Origin: an uncultured Bacilli bacterium
GTDB taxonomy: Bacteria; Bacillota_I; Bacilli_A; RF39; UBA660
DNA length: 11,955 bases
NCBI GenBank assembly: GCA_947631345.1
Contig: CANRKW010000027.1
Coordinates: 1 to 11,955, forward strand
Direction: 5' to 3'
In this document: in pieces, positions 11,546 to 11,955 of the stretch
How the letters are laid out: the number at the start of each line of letters is the position of its first letter
Position numbering within the stretch: the stretch's first letter is position 1
Made by a program: the position numbers and the translations under genes
The notes under the pieces: generated by a model
Database searches by the model: none
What the model was told of the DNA's origin: nothing
Seen by the model: only the letters and a program-made list of their open reading frames with translations

Positions 11546-11955
11546 TTATATAATATCATATTTTTCTAATAAATCAAAAATAGGTTTTTCTTCTTCTGGT
11601 GTTCCATCATAATAATCAACAAATTCTCCATTATATGTAATAAATGTATATGGTGTAGTTTCTTTATAATTATGACTAGCCAAATCATATGTTTCTGTTA
11701 TAGTCTTATAGGCATCATCCCCTAAAATATCAACTTCAAACCAATAAATGTTAAAGTTCTTTTCATTATAAGCCTTTTGCATATATGGTTTTAATGCTTT
11801 ACAAGCCCCGCAGAATGATTGGGCAACTACTGTTACAACATATTCTTCTTTTTTTGTATCTTCAAGCCACTCATCTACACTTCTATTTATTTCAAATTCA
11901 TCTTTTTTGAATAACAAAGCAAGTACAATGAATAAAATAACTAAAACTCCTATAA
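11546..11955 (-). CDS. Membrane-anchored thioredoxin-like protein, 5' end outside the window
   Basis: The visible part is 135 residues. An internal TTG at 11917 is not the likely start: the frame is open to the window edge and encodes a hydrophobic anchor ('IGVLVILFIVLALLFKK'). After it come the thioredoxin-fold features: a strand 'YVVTVVAQ', the redox motif 'SFCGACKALKPYM' (CxxC = CGAC), 'IYWFEVDI' and the cis-proline 'TTPYTFITYNGE'. The usual active site is CGPC; CGAC is a variant. With an N-terminal anchor it probably works at the outer side of the membrane on disulfides, though a cytoplasmic orientation cannot be ruled out. Partners are not visible. Confidence 0.8.
   Translation of the reverse strand, partial: IGVLVILFIVLALLFKKDEFEINRSVDEWLEDTKKEEYVVTVVAQSFCGACKALKPYMQKAYNEKNFNIYWFEVDILGDDAYKTITETYDLASHNYKETTPYTFITYNGEFVDYYDGTPEEEKPIFDLLEKYDII

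Noticed and set aside
1..11955. Mycoplasma-type genetic code (TGA = Trp)
   Set aside because: TGA ends the acyltransferase gene exactly at the start of the next gene, and tryptophans are encoded by TGG.

Overview
The window is about 75% A+T. Most genes lie on the minus strand, with strong AGGAGG-type ribosome sites and sigma-A promoters of the TTGACA/17/TATAAT kind. TGA is used as a stop codon, for example in the ATGA overlap at 4293-4296, so this is the standard bacterial code and not the Mycoplasma code. The gene content fits a very low-GC Bacillota, probably an uncultured gut-type lineage near Bacilli/Erysipelotrichia or 'RF39'. It includes RlmB followed by a SigH-like sigma factor, a clostridial-style long glutamyl-tRNA synthetase, an alcohol-acetyltransferase-like protein next to a zinc-ribbon membrane protein, and an IS200-type transposase. 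The lineage is an inference.

Left part (1-2600): a cut-off exported protein and a tandem-HTH regulator diverge from promoters that seem to share one TTGCAA -35 box. The regulator converges on rlmB-sigH. The two stop codons share TTAA, and the sigH terminator lies inside the regulator's coding sequence. The rlmB-sigH promoter has an inverted repeat between its -35 and -10 boxes. A small helical protein of unknown function lies upstream.

Mobile part (2580-3240): an IS200/IS605-like element without tnpB. Its tnpA is frameshifted so that the catalytic tyrosine is cut off. Related hairpins stand at both ends, and an imperfect 25-27 bp direct repeat flanks it.

Middle (3230-6640): an orphan small-RNA gene (A) with a perfect promoter and a terminator, then a tRNA-Glu(CTC). 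Next is a three-gene minus-strand operon: a CmpB-like membrane protein fused to a cyclophilin-like domain, a CoA-dependent acyltransferase, and a zinc-ribbon six-TM protein.

Right-centre (6640-10440): an operon led by gltX. It is followed by an 80-residue protein, a soluble protein, and what looks like a membrane-anchored paralogue of that soluble protein, now broken by a one-base frameshift. A small three-TM protein lies upstream of gltX.

Right end (10450-11955): tRNA-Leu(CAA) with its own promoter and terminator. Then comes about 500 bp without convincing genes that holds a row of hairpins and two divergent small-RNA genes (C and B). RNA B resembles RNA A in promoter, length and terminator, with covarying base pairs. 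A DUF2185 protein and a membrane-anchored thioredoxin-like protein follow. The best candidates for something undescribed are the small-RNA family A/B with neighbour C, and the paralogue pair downstream of gltX.
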